Source of the DNA: Salininema proteolyticum
GTDB taxonomy: Bacteria > Actinomycetota > Actinomycetes > Mycobacteriales > Micromonosporaceae
Length of the DNA stretch: 64,000 nucleotides
Assembly: GCF_042685645.1 (NCBI RefSeq)
Contig: NZ_JBHUNX010000001.1
Location: 3,844,001 to 3,908,000 of the forward strand
Reading direction: 5' to 3'
Shown: in pieces, positions 24,365 to 32,928 of the stretch
Layout of the letters: each line of letters begins with the position of its first letter
Position numbering within the stretch: the first letter of the stretch is position 1
Program-made: the position numbers and the translations under genes
Notes under the pieces: generated by a model
What the model saw: the letters and a program-made list of their open reading frames with translations, nothing else
What the model was told of the DNA's origin: nothing
Database searches by the model: none

Positions 24365-26286
24365 TGCGCACCGCCGTCATTGTCGATGACTCGCACCTGC
24401 TCTTCTCCGACGGCGAATCCCTCCGCCACCGGCTGGAGCGCCAGCTGACCGACGCGGGCGTGGACCGCGTCGAGGTCCTGTCCGGGGGCTGGTCCGACTT
24501 CGCCGACCTCGCCGAGTCCGGCGAGGGCCACCTCTACCTGGTCGACGCGCGCCTGGTCGCGAGCGACACGACCGTCAACACCGTCCTGGCCGACTCGTCG
24601 CGCCGCTCGGGAGTCCTCGTCGGCACCGACGAGGCCGAAGCGCCGACGCTGGTCGTCGACCGCGGCCTGGTCGTCCAGGAGGGACCCTCGACGCTGTACT
24701 ACGGCGGCCTCGTCAAGGTCTCCGGCGCCCAGCGCAAGGCCATGTCCGGCCGCTGGGGCGAGCAGGGCGGCCAGTCCGACCTCGGCCTCGCCGTGCTGGA
24801 GTCGATGTCCCGCGAGGGCGTCGCCGTCACCTCGTACCGCAACGGCGGCCTGCCCTACGCCCTGGCGTCCACCGTCGCCCAGGCCGAAGAGGTCCGCGAC
24901 GCCGCCGACGCGGTGGACCTGCGCGCCTGGCGCCTGTCCAACGCCGTCAAGGCCGACGACGACCTCTTCGCGACCTACGCCGTCTCCTCCTGGAGCCCGC
25001 TGCTGGTCCGGCTCGCCGAGAAGACGCGCCTGAAGCCGACCACCATCACCTGGTGGTCGATCGCCTTCGCGCTCGGTTCGGCGGGGATCTTCGCGACCGG
25101 GTTCTCCCCCTGGTACCTCCTGGCCGCGGCCCTGATGTACTTCAGCTTCGTCTTCGACTGCGTCGACGGGCAGCTGGCCCGGTTCACGCAGCAGTTCTCC
25201 TCCTTCGGCGGATGGCTCGACATGATGGCCGACCGCGGCAAGGAGTACGTGATCTACGCGGGCCTCGCCTGGGGGGCGACCCAGGACGGCCACGCGGCTT
25301 GGGGAGTCGCCCTGGCCGCCATAGTCGTGCAGACGGTGCGGCACACCGCCGACACCTGGTACGCCGTCCAGTTGGACACCGCTGTGGTCAAGCGCGCCCA
25401 GAACCACGCGAGCGGGGAGGGGACGCGGCTGGCCAGCTCCACCGGCTCCGCGCTCGGCGCGAAGCTGGAGGCCGCCTCCAACAGCGTCATGAGCGCCCAC
25501 CGCTCCTTCCTGTACTGGGCGAAGCGCACCATCGTCGCCGGAGTCGGCGACCGGTGGGCCGTACTCGCCGTCGCCGCCCTCGTCTGGGGGCCGCAGGTCG
25601 GCCTGATCGTCCTCCTGTCCTGGCAGTTGTTCGCGCTGGCCTACACCAGCGCCGGGCGTCTGGTGCGGACCCTGGCCGCGCGGGCCGCCGCCCTGGACCG
25701 CCCGGACCGGGCCGTCCACCGCGACGACGGACTGCTCGCCCCGCTCGGGCTCAAGTGGCCGCCGCTGGCGACCGTCGTCGTCGGCGTCCTGGCGGCAGCC
25801 GCCGCGACCGCCCTGGGCGCGTTCGGCGCCGACCCGTTCCTGACACTCGGCATCGCGCTGGCGGCCGTGGCCTGCGCTCTGGCCGGGGCCCGCGGCAGGC
25901 ACACGTTCATGTACGACTGGCTCATCCCGGCAGGGCTGCGCGCCGTCGAGTTCGGTGCGATCATCGCCGCCGGGCTCGCCGCCGACGTGCCGCTGCCGGC
26001 CGTGTACGCGCTGGTCTTCGTCATCGCGCTGTACTTCTACGACCTGGCCGCCGGGCTGGACAAGGCCGCCTCGCCGGTCTCCAACCGCGCCTACGGCCTG
26101 GGCTGGCCGGTCCGCTCGCTGCTGGCGATCGGAGCCTCCGCCGTGGCCGTGTCCTTGGGAGACGCACTGGTCGCCACGGTCGTCTTCCTCGCGCTGGCCG
26201 TCTACAGCGCCTGCACCTTCCTGGCCGCCGCCGTCGGCGGCATGCGGGCCACGTCCAAGCCCAAGGAGACGCCCGTCCTGGTGTAG
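24364..26286 (+). CDS. CDP-alcohol phosphatidyltransferase fused to an N-terminal nucleotidyltransferase-like domain (DUF5941 type)
   Basis: A 640-residue membrane protein. Residues 1-200 form an alpha/beta domain that lacks the GxGxR loop of active NTP transferases. The CDP-alcohol phosphotransferase motif is complete at residues 268-290: D268-G-x2-A-R-x8-G-x3-D-x3-D290. Multiple membrane segments follow, with a C-terminal membrane region of about 200 residues (DUF5941 as I recall the family). It joins an alcohol phosphate from a CDP donor to an acceptor; architecture recalls inositol-phosphate cytidylyltransferase/DIPP synthase fusions. It is translationally coupled to the TagH-like ATPase (GTG overlaps TAG), so its product probably feeds the exported polymer. 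Confidence 0.82.
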   Translation: MRTAVIVDDSHLLFSDGESLRHRLERQLTDAGVDRVEVLSGGWSDFADLAESGEGHLYLVDARLVASDTTVNTVLADSSRRSGVLVGTDEAEAPTLVVDRGLVVQEGPSTLYYGGLVKVSGAQRKAMSGRWGEQGGQSDLGLAVLESMSREGVAVTSYRNGGLPYALASTVAQAEEVRDAADAVDLRAWRLSNAVKADDDLFATYAVSSWSPLLVRLAEKTRLKPTTITWWSIAFALGSAGIFATGFSPWYLLAAALMYFSFVFDCVDGQLARFTQQFSSFGGWLDMMADRGKEYVIYAGLAWGATQDGHAAWGVALAAIVVQTVRHTADTWYAVQLDTAVVKRAQNHASGEGTRLASSTGSALGAKLEAASNSVMSAHRSFLYWAKRTIVAGVGDRWAVLAVAALVWGPQVGLIVLLSWQLFALAYTSAGRLVRTLAARAAALDRPDRAVHRDDGLLAPLGLKWPPLATVVVGVLAAAAATALGAFGADPFLTLGIALAAVACALAGARGRHTFMYDWLIPAGLRAVEFGAIIAAGLAADVPLPAVYALVFVIALYFYDLAAGLDKAASPVSNRAYGLGWPVRSLLAIGASAVAVSLGDALVATVVFLALAVYSACTFLAAAVGGMRATSKPKETPVLV

Positions 26287-26302
26287 GGCACCGGAGACGT
26301 GT

Positions 26303-26331
26303 AACGGGAAGGGGCTTTGCCCCTTCCCGTT
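26303..26331 (+). terminator. Rho-independent-type terminator
   Basis: A 13-bp stem (AACGGGAAGGGGC and its complement), TTT loop, then TTCTTG, 17 bp after the stop of the CDP-alcohol phosphotransferase gene. Confidence 0.8.
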
Positions 26332-26387
26332 CTTGCGTCTATGCTGAGGGCGACAGTTCCACCCCGGATCGTGAGCAGTGATCGACC

Positions 26388-26945
26388 TTGACCCACTACC
26401 ACCACGCGCCCGGCCCCTCCTCTCCCCCGGGGCCGCGCCACGTACCTCCGCAGCAGCTCGCGGGAACTCCCTCGGGCGGGATCCGCATTCCGCCGCCCGA
26501 GGTCCGCAAGCTCCTCCTCAAGAGCCGCTACGCCGGTTTCAGCCGCGTCTACTCGGCCGTGGCCGTCATGTTCCTCGTCCTCGCTCCGTTCCCGCTATAC
26601 GAGCCGCAGACGGTCGACGGAAGGCTCATCGAGTACCGGACGTTCCTAGAGGGCGCGACCCACACGACGGCGACCATGCTCGGCTTCGGCATGTACCTGA
26701 TCTTCGTCGCCGCCCTCGTCGCGCTCTCGTTCCAGCCGCTGGCCCGCGCCGTGCCGACCCTGGTGGCCGTCATGGCCGTCGCCCTGGCCGCCGTCCTGCT
26801 GTCCAAGCCCTCGATCGTCGAGCCGCAGAAACCGGACCTCACCCCCGCCGGGCTGGCCGGAGTCATCCTCATGTTCCTGACGGCCGGCCTGGGCGTCGCC
26901 CAGGAACTGGCCCTGTGGAGGGAAGCGAAACGGCCCACCGCCTGA
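26388..26945 (+). CDS. Four-segment membrane protein, hypothetical
   Basis: A 185-residue protein with a Pro/His-rich N-terminus of about 45 residues and four hydrophobic segments (near 54-72, 93-115, 120-140 and 152-172). It carries no family motif that I recognise. The only early initiator in frame is a TTG at 26388; the ribosome site is weak, so the true start could be different. It lies between the terminator at 26.3 kb and the convergent mqnP gene. Confidence 0.6.
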   Translation: MTHYHHAPGPSSPPGPRHVPPQQLAGTPSGGIRIPPPEVRKLLLKSRYAGFSRVYSAVAVMFLVLAPFPLYEPQTVDGRLIEYRTFLEGATHTTATMLGFGMYLIFVAALVALSFQPLARAVPTLVAVMAVALAAVLLSKPSIVEPQKPDLTPAGLAGVILMFLTAGLGVAQELALWREAKRPTA

Positions 26946-26970
26946 GCGGTGGGCCGTCGAACTCGGTCGC

Positions 26971-27852
26971 TCAGACGTAGAGGTCGAGCAGCCCGAAGAC
27001 GAACAGGGCGATCGCCACATAGCCGTTGGCGGCGAAGAAGGCCCGGTTGGCCCGGCTCAGGTCGTCCGGCTTGACGATGGCGTGCTCGTAGGCCAGGATG
27101 CCCGCCACGATCACCAGGCCGGTCCAGTAGAACGCCCCGACGCCGGCCAGCAGGCCGAACCAGGCGAACAGGCCGACGGTGACCACGTGCGAGACCGTCG
27201 AGGCGCGCAGCGCGGCCGCCACACCCCAGCGGGCAGGCGTCGAGCGCACCCCGATCCGGCGGTCGACCTCGACGTCCTGGCAGGCGTAGATCAGGTCGAA
27301 GGCGCCGATCCACAGGCCCACGGCCGCGCCCAGCACCCACGCCGGACCGGACCCCGCGAACGTCCCCGTCACCGCGAGCCACGCCCCCACCGGGGCGACG
27401 GCCTGCGCTAGCGCCAGGATGGCGTGCGGATAGTCGGTGAAGCGCTTGCCGTACGGGTAGACGATCAGCGGGACCACCGCCAGCGGCGAGAGGACCAGGC
27501 ACAGCGGATTGAGCATCGCCGCCGAGAACAGGAACACCGCCAGCGACACCGCGCAGCCCCAATAGGCGGTCTTCAGGCTCACCGCCCCGGTCACCAGCTC
27601 CCGGCCCGCCGTCCGCGGATTCTCCGCGTCGACCTTGCGGTCGATGATCCGGTTGGCCGCCATGGCGAGGGTCCTCCCGGACACCATCGCCAGCGTCACC
27701 CACCACAACACGCCCCACGAGAAGGCGCTCTCGAGGCTCATCACGGTGAGCGTCGACAGGTAGGCGAAGGGCAGGGCGAACACCGAGTGCTCGAACTTCA
27801 CCAGGTCGAGGAAGGACTTGACCGGGTTGGCGGGGGCGGTTTCAGTCGTCAA
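26971..27852 (-). CDS. mqnP: UbiA-family prenyltransferase, probable MqnP (futalosine menaquinone pathway)
   Basis: A 293-residue integral membrane prenyltransferase. The Asp-rich motifs are ANRIIDRKVDAENPRTAGRE (NxxxD-type, residues 66-85) and DLIYACQDVEVDRRIGVRS (second D-rich motif). Both resemble the 4-hydroxybenzoate-type UbiA used as MqnP to prenylate 1,4-dihydroxy-6-naphthoate. It overlaps the upstream UbiD-like gene by 11 bp, so the pair is an operon. Pairing with a UbiD-type decarboxylase is the arrangement known for the futalosine route and supports this over heme O synthase or MenA. Confidence 0.85.
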   Translation of the reverse strand: MTTETAPANPVKSFLDLVKFEHSVFALPFAYLSTLTVMSLESAFSWGVLWWVTLAMVSGRTLAMAANRIIDRKVDAENPRTAGRELVTGAVSLKTAYWGCAVSLAVFLFSAAMLNPLCLVLSPLAVVPLIVYPYGKRFTDYPHAILALAQAVAPVGAWLAVTGTFAGSGPAWVLGAAVGLWIGAFDLIYACQDVEVDRRIGVRSTPARWGVAAALRASTVSHVVTVGLFAWFGLLAGVGAFYWTGLVIVAGILAYEHAIVKPDDLSRANRAFFAANGYVAIALFVFGLLDLYV

Positions 27853-29314
27853 GGCCGTATTCTCTCCAGCGTTCGTCGACCGTCGCCTTGATCGCGGCGG
27901 TCATGGTCATCATGTCGGGCCATCCCCGAGTGTAGCCCTCCTCCGGCCACTTGGCGGTCGCGTCGATCCCGGCCTTGCCTCCCCAGAACTGGTGGTAGGA
28001 GCCGTGGTCCAGGTGGTCGACGGGGCCCTCGGTGAGGAGCAGGTCCCTGCTGTAGTCGGTGTTCCCCAAAGCGCGCCAAGCGACTTCGTTGAGGTTCTGG
28101 ACGTCGCAGTCGGAGTCGACGACGATGACGAGCTTGGTGAGGCTCATCATGTGCGCGCCCCAGACGGCGTTCATCACCTTCTGCGCGTGCTTCGGGTACT
28201 TCTTGTCGATCGAGACGATCGCGCAGTTGTGGAAGACCCCGGCCTCCGGGAGGTGGTAGTCGACGATGTCGGGGACGATGATCTTCAACAGCGGCAGGAA
28301 GATCCGCTCGGTGGCCAGTCCGAGGCCGCCGTCCTCCTGGGGCGGCTGCGAGGTGATGATCGTGTGGTAGACGGGGTTCTTGCGCATGGTCATGGCCTCG
28401 ATGCGCATGGCGGGGAAGTCCTCGACCGGCGTGTAGAAGCCGGTGTGGTCGCCGAACGGGCCCTCGGGGATCCGCTCGTCGGGCTCCGCCCAGCCCTCCA
28501 GGACGATCTGCGCGTTGGCCGGGACCTGGAGCGGCACGGAGACGCAGTCGACCATCTCGACGCGCTGGCCGCTGAGGAAGCCCGCGAAGAGATATTCGTC
28601 GATATCAGCGGGGAGCGGCGCGGTGGAGGCGTAGGCCAGGACCGGGTCCGGTCCGATGGCGATGGCGACCGGCAGGCGCTCGCCGCGCTTCTCCGCGGCG
28701 GCGTAGTGGTCGCGGGAGTTCTTGTGGATCTGCCAGTGCAGGCCCAGGGTCCGCTCGTCGTGCTGCTGCAGCCGGTAGAGGCCGACGTTGCGCTTGCCCG
28801 ACTCGGGGTGCTTGGTGTGGACGAGCCCGAAGTTGTGGAAGATCCCCCCGTCGCCGGGCCAGACCTGGAGTCCGGGGAGGAGGCCCAGGTCGACGTCGGA
28901 TCCGCGGTAGACGACCTCCTGGCAGGGGGCCTTGCGGGTCTTCTTCGGCGGGACGCTCTTGAGCTGCATGAGCTTGCCGAGCCCGTCCTTGACTCCGGAC
29001 CAGCCCACGGGCAGGTCCGGCTTGGCGAGCTCGCCGATGCGGCGGCCGATCTCGTCGAGGCTCTTGACGCCCAGCGCCTTCGCCATTCTCTCCTCTGTGG
29101 AGAAGAGGTTGATCGCGAGGGGCATCCGGCCCCGGGTCGGGTTCTCGAACAGCAGGCCCGGACCGCCGGCCGCGATGACGCGGTTGACGATCTCGGTGAC
29201 CTCCAAGGTGGGATCGACCGGCGCGGTGACGCGCTTGAGCTGCCCGTCCGCCTCGAGGGCGGCGAGATAGGACTGCAGGTCGCTAAAGGGAAACTTCGGT
29301 GCCACGTCCCCCAT
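27842..29314 (-). CDS. mqnL: UbiD-family decarboxylase, probable MqnL (menaquinone biosynthesis)
   Basis: A 490-residue prenylated-FMN-dependent decarboxylase. The UbiD core is visible: GLLFENPTRGRMPLAINLF, DVDLGLLPGLQVWPGDGG, NVGLYRLQQHDERTLGLHWQ, IPEGPFGDHTGFYTP (with the E-x-R/E catalytic region) and a C-terminal SLTKLVIVVDSDCD-type block. It acts after MqnP in the late futalosine steps. The cofactor partner UbiX/MqnM is not in this window. First gene of the mqnL-mqnP operon; divergent from a secreted protein gene 189 bp away. Confidence 0.88.
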   Translation of the reverse strand: MGDVAPKFPFSDLQSYLAALEADGQLKRVTAPVDPTLEVTEIVNRVIAAGGPGLLFENPTRGRMPLAINLFSTEERMAKALGVKSLDEIGRRIGELAKPDLPVGWSGVKDGLGKLMQLKSVPPKKTRKAPCQEVVYRGSDVDLGLLPGLQVWPGDGGIFHNFGLVHTKHPESGKRNVGLYRLQQHDERTLGLHWQIHKNSRDHYAAAEKRGERLPVAIAIGPDPVLAYASTAPLPADIDEYLFAGFLSGQRVEMVDCVSVPLQVPANAQIVLEGWAEPDERIPEGPFGDHTGFYTPVEDFPAMRIEAMTMRKNPVYHTIITSQPPQEDGGLGLATERIFLPLLKIIVPDIVDYHLPEAGVFHNCAIVSIDKKYPKHAQKVMNAVWGAHMMSLTKLVIVVDSDCDVQNLNEVAWRALGNTDYSRDLLLTEGPVDHLDHGSYHQFWGGKAGIDATAKWPEEGYTRGWPDMMTMTAAIKATVDERWREYGLDD

Positions 29315-29503
29315 TATGGCGCCCTATCCTCCGGCGGCGACCTCCGACGGACACAACGGGGAAAGCCCGCCACACCCTGTGACCGAGCGACGTCCCGCGG
29401 CGGGGCGCCGGGCCGGGCCGCGCCGACGGCCCAGCGCCTGTTCGGGGGCCGGGGAACTGCGAAAACCCGCCGCGCGAGGGCCTCGGCCGCTACAGTGAGC
29501 GCT

Positions 29504-30106
29504 ATGCTCAAGACCGTCCTGCTCGCCGGCGCTCTGGCCTCGGCGTTCGCCCTGTCCGCCCCCGCGCGGGCCGCCGACTCGCCTTTCGAGGTGCACGTGG
29601 CTCCCGACAAGTCCGAGGCGCTGGAGCCGGGAGAGACGGTCACCTACACGATCACCGTCTCCTCCCCGGAGGAGGTGGAGTCCGCGCGCGTGGTCCAGAT
29701 GCTGCCGGCCAGCTTCGAACCGGTCGGCGCCGAGCCGGAGGGCCGCCCCGAGGGCGGTCAGGTCGTCTGGGAGGTGCCCCTGGAGGAGGACGGCGAGGCG
29801 GTCATCCGGCACACCGTGGCCGCCGGCAGCGCCGAGCAGGTCGAGTCGGGGCGCCTCGTGGCCGTCGAGCAGCCCGGCAGGCCGGAGCCGGCCGAGGGGT
29901 CGCTCCAGTTCTCCTCCACCGTGTGCGTCCAGGAGGGTGCCGGCGGAGTCCGCTCGTGCTCCTCGGCCTGGCAGCGGCTGGAGGACGAACAGCGGGCCGG
30001 CGACGGGTACCGCTGGTTCTGGGTCGGACTCGTGTCGGTGTTCGCCGCGGCCGCGGCGGCCGGAGCCGTGTTCTGGTGGCGTCGCCGGGCGTCCGCCGAC
30101 GGCTGA
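29504..30106 (+). CDS. Secreted, membrane-anchored beta-sandwich protein (DUF11-like)
   Basis: A 200-residue exported protein: signal peptide (MLKTVLLAGALASAFALSAP with a cut after ARAA), one Ig-like/DUF11-like domain (EALEPGETVTYTITVSS), then a C-terminal hydrophobic segment (FWVGLVSVFAAAAAAGAVFWW) with a RRR stop-transfer tail. Two Cys near residues 141 and 150 could form a disulfide. It probably displays on the cell surface; ligand unknown. ATG 29504 is the natural start because the signal peptide begins there. Confidence 0.75.
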   Translation: MLKTVLLAGALASAFALSAPARAADSPFEVHVAPDKSEALEPGETVTYTITVSSPEEVESARVVQMLPASFEPVGAEPEGRPEGGQVVWEVPLEEDGEAVIRHTVAAGSAEQVESGRLVAVEQPGRPEPAEGSLQFSSTVCVQEGAGGVRSCSSAWQRLEDEQRAGDGYRWFWVGLVSVFAAAAAAGAVFWWRRRASADG

Positions 30107-30185
30107 TCCCGGCCGGTTGTGGCCTGTCGTCGGGGCGGCCCGGCCGCGGCCGTCGGAGGCCCGGACGCCCGGTTAAGGTAAGACC

Positions 30186-30344
30186 ATGACGAAATGGGAA
30201 TACGCGACGGCTCCGCTGCTCATCCACAACACCAAGATGATCCTCGACACCTGGGGCGAGGACGGCTGGGAGCTGGTGACGGTCCTGCCGGGCCAGAACC
30301 AGGACCAGCTGGTGGCCTACTTCAAGCGCGAGAAGCAAGACTAG
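30186..30344 (+). CDS. DUF4177-like small protein
   Basis: A 52-residue protein: MTKWEYATAPLLIHNTKMIL, then DTWGEDGWELV and VAYFKREKQD. The WEY start and the GxxGWELV core are the hallmarks of DUF4177 proteins, short cytoplasmic beta proteins of unknown function. It is 40 bp before the RidA gene on the same strand, probably cotranscribed. Below the size usually called automatically. Confidence 0.8.
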   Translation: MTKWEYATAPLLIHNTKMILDTWGEDGWELVTVLPGQNQDQLVAYFKREKQD

Positions 30345-30384
30345 ACCGAATCCGCCCGTTCCTACGAGAGAAGGGGACCGCACC

Positions 30385-30867
30385 GTGTCCGAGGTCAAGA
30401 AGGCCCTCGACCGCCTGGGGATCGACCTCCCCGAGGTCGTTCCGCCCGTGGCGTCCTACCAGCCCGCCATCCGCAGCGGGAACTACGTCTACGTCTCCGG
30501 GCAGCTGCCGATGAAGGACGGCTCGCTCGTCGCGACCGGCAAGGTCGGCGCGGACGTCGACACCGAGACCGCCTACGACCTGGCGCGCACGTGCGCGCTC
30601 AACGGGCTGGCGGCGGTCGCCTCGATCGTCAAGCTGGAGCACGTGGAGCGCGTCGTCAAGGTCACCGGCTTCGTGGCCTCGGCCGAGGGCTACAACGACC
30701 AGCCCAAGGTCGTCAACGGCGCCAGCGAGATCCTCGGCGAGGTCTTCGGCGAGGCCGGGACCCACGCGCGCAGCGCGGTGGGCGTCTCCGAGCTGCCGCT
30801 GGGGGCTCCCGTGGAGGTCGAGCTGATCGTCCAGGTCAAGGGCGGCGGCGAAGGCATCCTCATCTAG
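30385..30867 (+). CDS. RidA/YjgF family protein
   Basis: A 160-residue member of the Rid superfamily (trimeric, imine/enamine deaminase-related). NYVYVSGQLPM, GKVGADVDTETAYDLARTCALNGLAAV and the C-terminal SAVGVSELPLGAPVEVELIV are family blocks. The longer N-terminus places it near the RidA-like proteins seen beside DUF4177 genes in actinobacteria; the catalytic Arg position (canonical R105 in RidA) appears as HARSAVGV. GTG start with an AGAAGGGGA upstream. Confidence 0.87.
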   Translation: MSEVKKALDRLGIDLPEVVPPVASYQPAIRSGNYVYVSGQLPMKDGSLVATGKVGADVDTETAYDLARTCALNGLAAVASIVKLEHVERVVKVTGFVASAEGYNDQPKVVNGASEILGEVFGEAGTHARSAVGVSELPLGAPVEVELIVQVKGGGEGILI

Positions 30868-30928
30868 GTCCGTTCGCGAGGGGCGGCGGGGTCGGCCGAT
30901 CCCGCCGCCCCTCGCCGTTCAGTGGTCC

Positions 30929-31050
30929 CGTTCGGGCACATGCTGTCGTTCGCGGAGGGCCCGTTCGGGTGCACGCTGTCGTTCACAGGTCGCGTTCGGA
31001 CACACGCAGTCGTTCGCGGAGGGACCGTTCGGGCACACGTTCTCGCGTCT
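30929..31050. repeat. Imperfect tandem repeat, about 33-bp unit, 3.5 copies
   Basis: CGTTCGGGCACA-type units begin at 30929, 30962, 30993 and 31026 (spacing 33, 31, 33), each followed by a CTGTCGTTCGCGGAGGG-like segment. It lies between ridA-like (ends 30867) and glpD (ends 31116), so it is in a convergent gap. Not CRISPR: units are contiguous, without spacers. Confidence 0.75.
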
Positions 31051-31115
31051 CAGCGCCTCCGCCGGTCCCTTTGCGGGAAACGTGTTCACGTCCCCCGCCC
31101 CGTCGCCGGCCCCGA

Positions 31116-32858
31116 TCAGGCGCAAGTCCTCAAGGGCTCGACGGCGCGCATCTCCGCCGCCATCAGGCGCGCCTGCTCGGCCGCGTCGTCGTCGGGCTGC
31201 TGTTGCGAGCGCCGTTCGGCCGCCACGCGCTCGATATAGGCCTCGACCTCCCTGTCCTGGCGCTCCTCGTCCCAGCCGAGCACGGTGGCGACCAGGCCCG
31301 CGGCGTCGTAGGCCGCGTCGGTTCCCCTGTCGGCGGACTCGATCGACAGCCGCAGCCTCCTCGTGAGGACGTCGTCGAGGTGGAGGGCGCCCTCCGACCG
31401 GGCCGCGTAGACGGCCTCGACCCGCAGGTACTGATCCTGGCCGGGGAGCGGTCGGGCGAGCTGCGGCTGGCGCTTGGCCAGGTCGAGCAGTTCCACCGCG
31501 AGGTTGCCGTAGCGGTGCAGCAGACGGACGACCATGTCCTCGCTCTGGCCCGAGCGCGCGGCCAGCGACGCTGCCTGGGCCTTGTAGTGGGCGAATCCGT
31601 CGGCCCCCAGCAGGGGCAGCTGATCGGTCCGCGACTCGGGCACGTCCTCTCCGGCGAAGGCCTTGTCCACGGTGTCCTTGGCCATGACGCGGTAGGTGGT
31701 CAGCTTTCCCCCGGCGACCACGGTGAATCCGGGTTCGGGCTGGACGACGGCGTGCGTGCGCGAGAGCCGCGAGGTGTCGTCGCTCTCGCCCTTCAGCAGC
31801 GGCCTCAGTCCGGCGTAGACGCCCTCCACCTGTTCGATGCCGACCCTCTTGTCGAGGGTCTCGCTCGCCTGCTCGAGGAGGTAGGCCACATCGGAGGCCG
31901 ACGCGGCCGGGTGGGCGAGCTCCAGGTTCCAGGGCGTGTCGGTGGTGCCGATGATCCAGTGGCCGTCCCAGGGGATGATGAAGAGGACGCTCCAGGGCGT
32001 CCGGTCGATGATCGCGGTGCTCCCGTCGATCGCCTCCCGGGGCAGGACGAGGTGGACGCCCTTGGAGGCCTCCACATTGATCCCCGTGCTGCCCTCGGCG
32101 AGGCAGGCCACCTCGTCGCTCCACACCCCGGCCGCGCTGACGACCTTTCGCGAACGGAGGGTGAGGCGCTCGCCGCTCTCCACGTCGAGGACGTTCACTC
32201 CGCTGATGCCCTGACCGTCCCGCTCGAGGTCCAGCGCCTCCACGCTGGACAGTACGGAGGCGCCGAGGCCGGCGGCGGTGCGCGCCAGGGTCGTCACCAG
32301 CCTGGCGTCGTCGGTCTGGGCGTCGAAGTAGCCTATCGATCCGGCGTACTCGTCGGAGAGGTCGGGGAACATCCTCTTGGTCTCGGCCCGGCCGAAGTGC
32401 CGGTGGTGGGGGACGCCCCGGCCCCACCGGTTCATCGAGGCCAGCGTGTCGTAGGCCATCAGGCCCGCTCCGTAGTAGAGGCGCTGGGCCTGGTTCTTCA
32501 CCGGCAGGAGGAACGGGAGGGGGTGGACCAGGTGCGGGGCTATCCGCGACATGAGGAGTCCGCGCTCGGTCAGGGCCTCGTGGACGAGCGAGACGTCCAG
32601 CTGCTCCAGGTAGCGCAGACCGCCGTGGACCAGTTTGGACGATCGCGAGGAGGTGCCCGAGGCGAAGTCCCTCGCTTCGACCAGCGCCACCGAGAGCCCT
32701 CTGGAAGCCGCGTCGACGGCGCAGCCGGCGCCGGTGATCCCGCCTCCGACGATCACGACGTCGTACTCCTGCGACCGGGCCCGGCCCCACTCCGTCGCGC
32801 GCCGCTGAGGCGAGAGTTGTCCGGCGTGCGACCTGGTCCAAGACGGGAGTGTACGCAT
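31116..32858 (-). CDS. glpD: Aerobic glycerol-3-phosphate dehydrogenase
   Basis: A 580-residue FAD-dependent membrane-associated dehydrogenase oxidising sn-glycerol-3-phosphate to dihydroxyacetone phosphate with quinone. The FAD-binding loop VVIVGGGITGAGCAVDA is at 34-50; SSKLVHGGLRYLEQ, IIGTTDTPWN and GGKLTTYRVMAKD follow in GlpD order, with a C-terminal helical domain. Expression is probably leaderless (a TAGGCT at 32865-32870 with 6 nt to the ATG). It is divergent from a voltage-sensor-like gene; no glpF or glpK is nearby. Confidence 0.93.
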   Translation of the reverse strand: MRTLPSWTRSHAGQLSPQRRATEWGRARSQEYDVVIVGGGITGAGCAVDAASRGLSVALVEARDFASGTSSRSSKLVHGGLRYLEQLDVSLVHEALTERGLLMSRIAPHLVHPLPFLLPVKNQAQRLYYGAGLMAYDTLASMNRWGRGVPHHRHFGRAETKRMFPDLSDEYAGSIGYFDAQTDDARLVTTLARTAAGLGASVLSSVEALDLERDGQGISGVNVLDVESGERLTLRSRKVVSAAGVWSDEVACLAEGSTGINVEASKGVHLVLPREAIDGSTAIIDRTPWSVLFIIPWDGHWIIGTTDTPWNLELAHPAASASDVAYLLEQASETLDKRVGIEQVEGVYAGLRPLLKGESDDTSRLSRTHAVVQPEPGFTVVAGGKLTTYRVMAKDTVDKAFAGEDVPESRTDQLPLLGADGFAHYKAQAASLAARSGQSEDMVVRLLHRYGNLAVELLDLAKRQPQLARPLPGQDQYLRVEAVYAARSEGALHLDDVLTRRLRLSIESADRGTDAAYDAAGLVATVLGWDEERQDREVEAYIERVAAERRSQQQPDDDAAEQARLMAAEMRAVEPLRTCA

Positions 32859-32864
32859 GATTAC

Positions 32865-32870
32865 AGCCTA
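32865..32870 (-). promoter_or_regulatory. Putative -10 element of glpD (leaderless)
   Basis: TAGGCT on the minus strand, followed by 6 nt and then the ATG, so transcription would start at or near the start codon. The -35 is poor. Confidence 0.5.
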
Positions 32871-32893
32871 ATCCGCTCCCCGCGAGTCTGGCC

Positions 32894-32922
32894 TTGTTCC
32901 GTCCAGAAGCAGACGATAATCT
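32894..32922 (+). promoter_or_regulatory. Putative sigma-A-type promoter of the voltage-sensor-like gene
   Basis: TTGTTC (32894-32899), 17-bp spacer, TAATCT (32917-32922). Six nt remain before the GTG start, predicting a leaderless mRNA. Confidence 0.5.
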
Positions 32923-32928
32923 ACTACT

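Noticed and set aside
30929..31050. CRISPR-like array
   Set aside because: Units are contiguous and imperfect with no unique spacers, and no cas gene is present.
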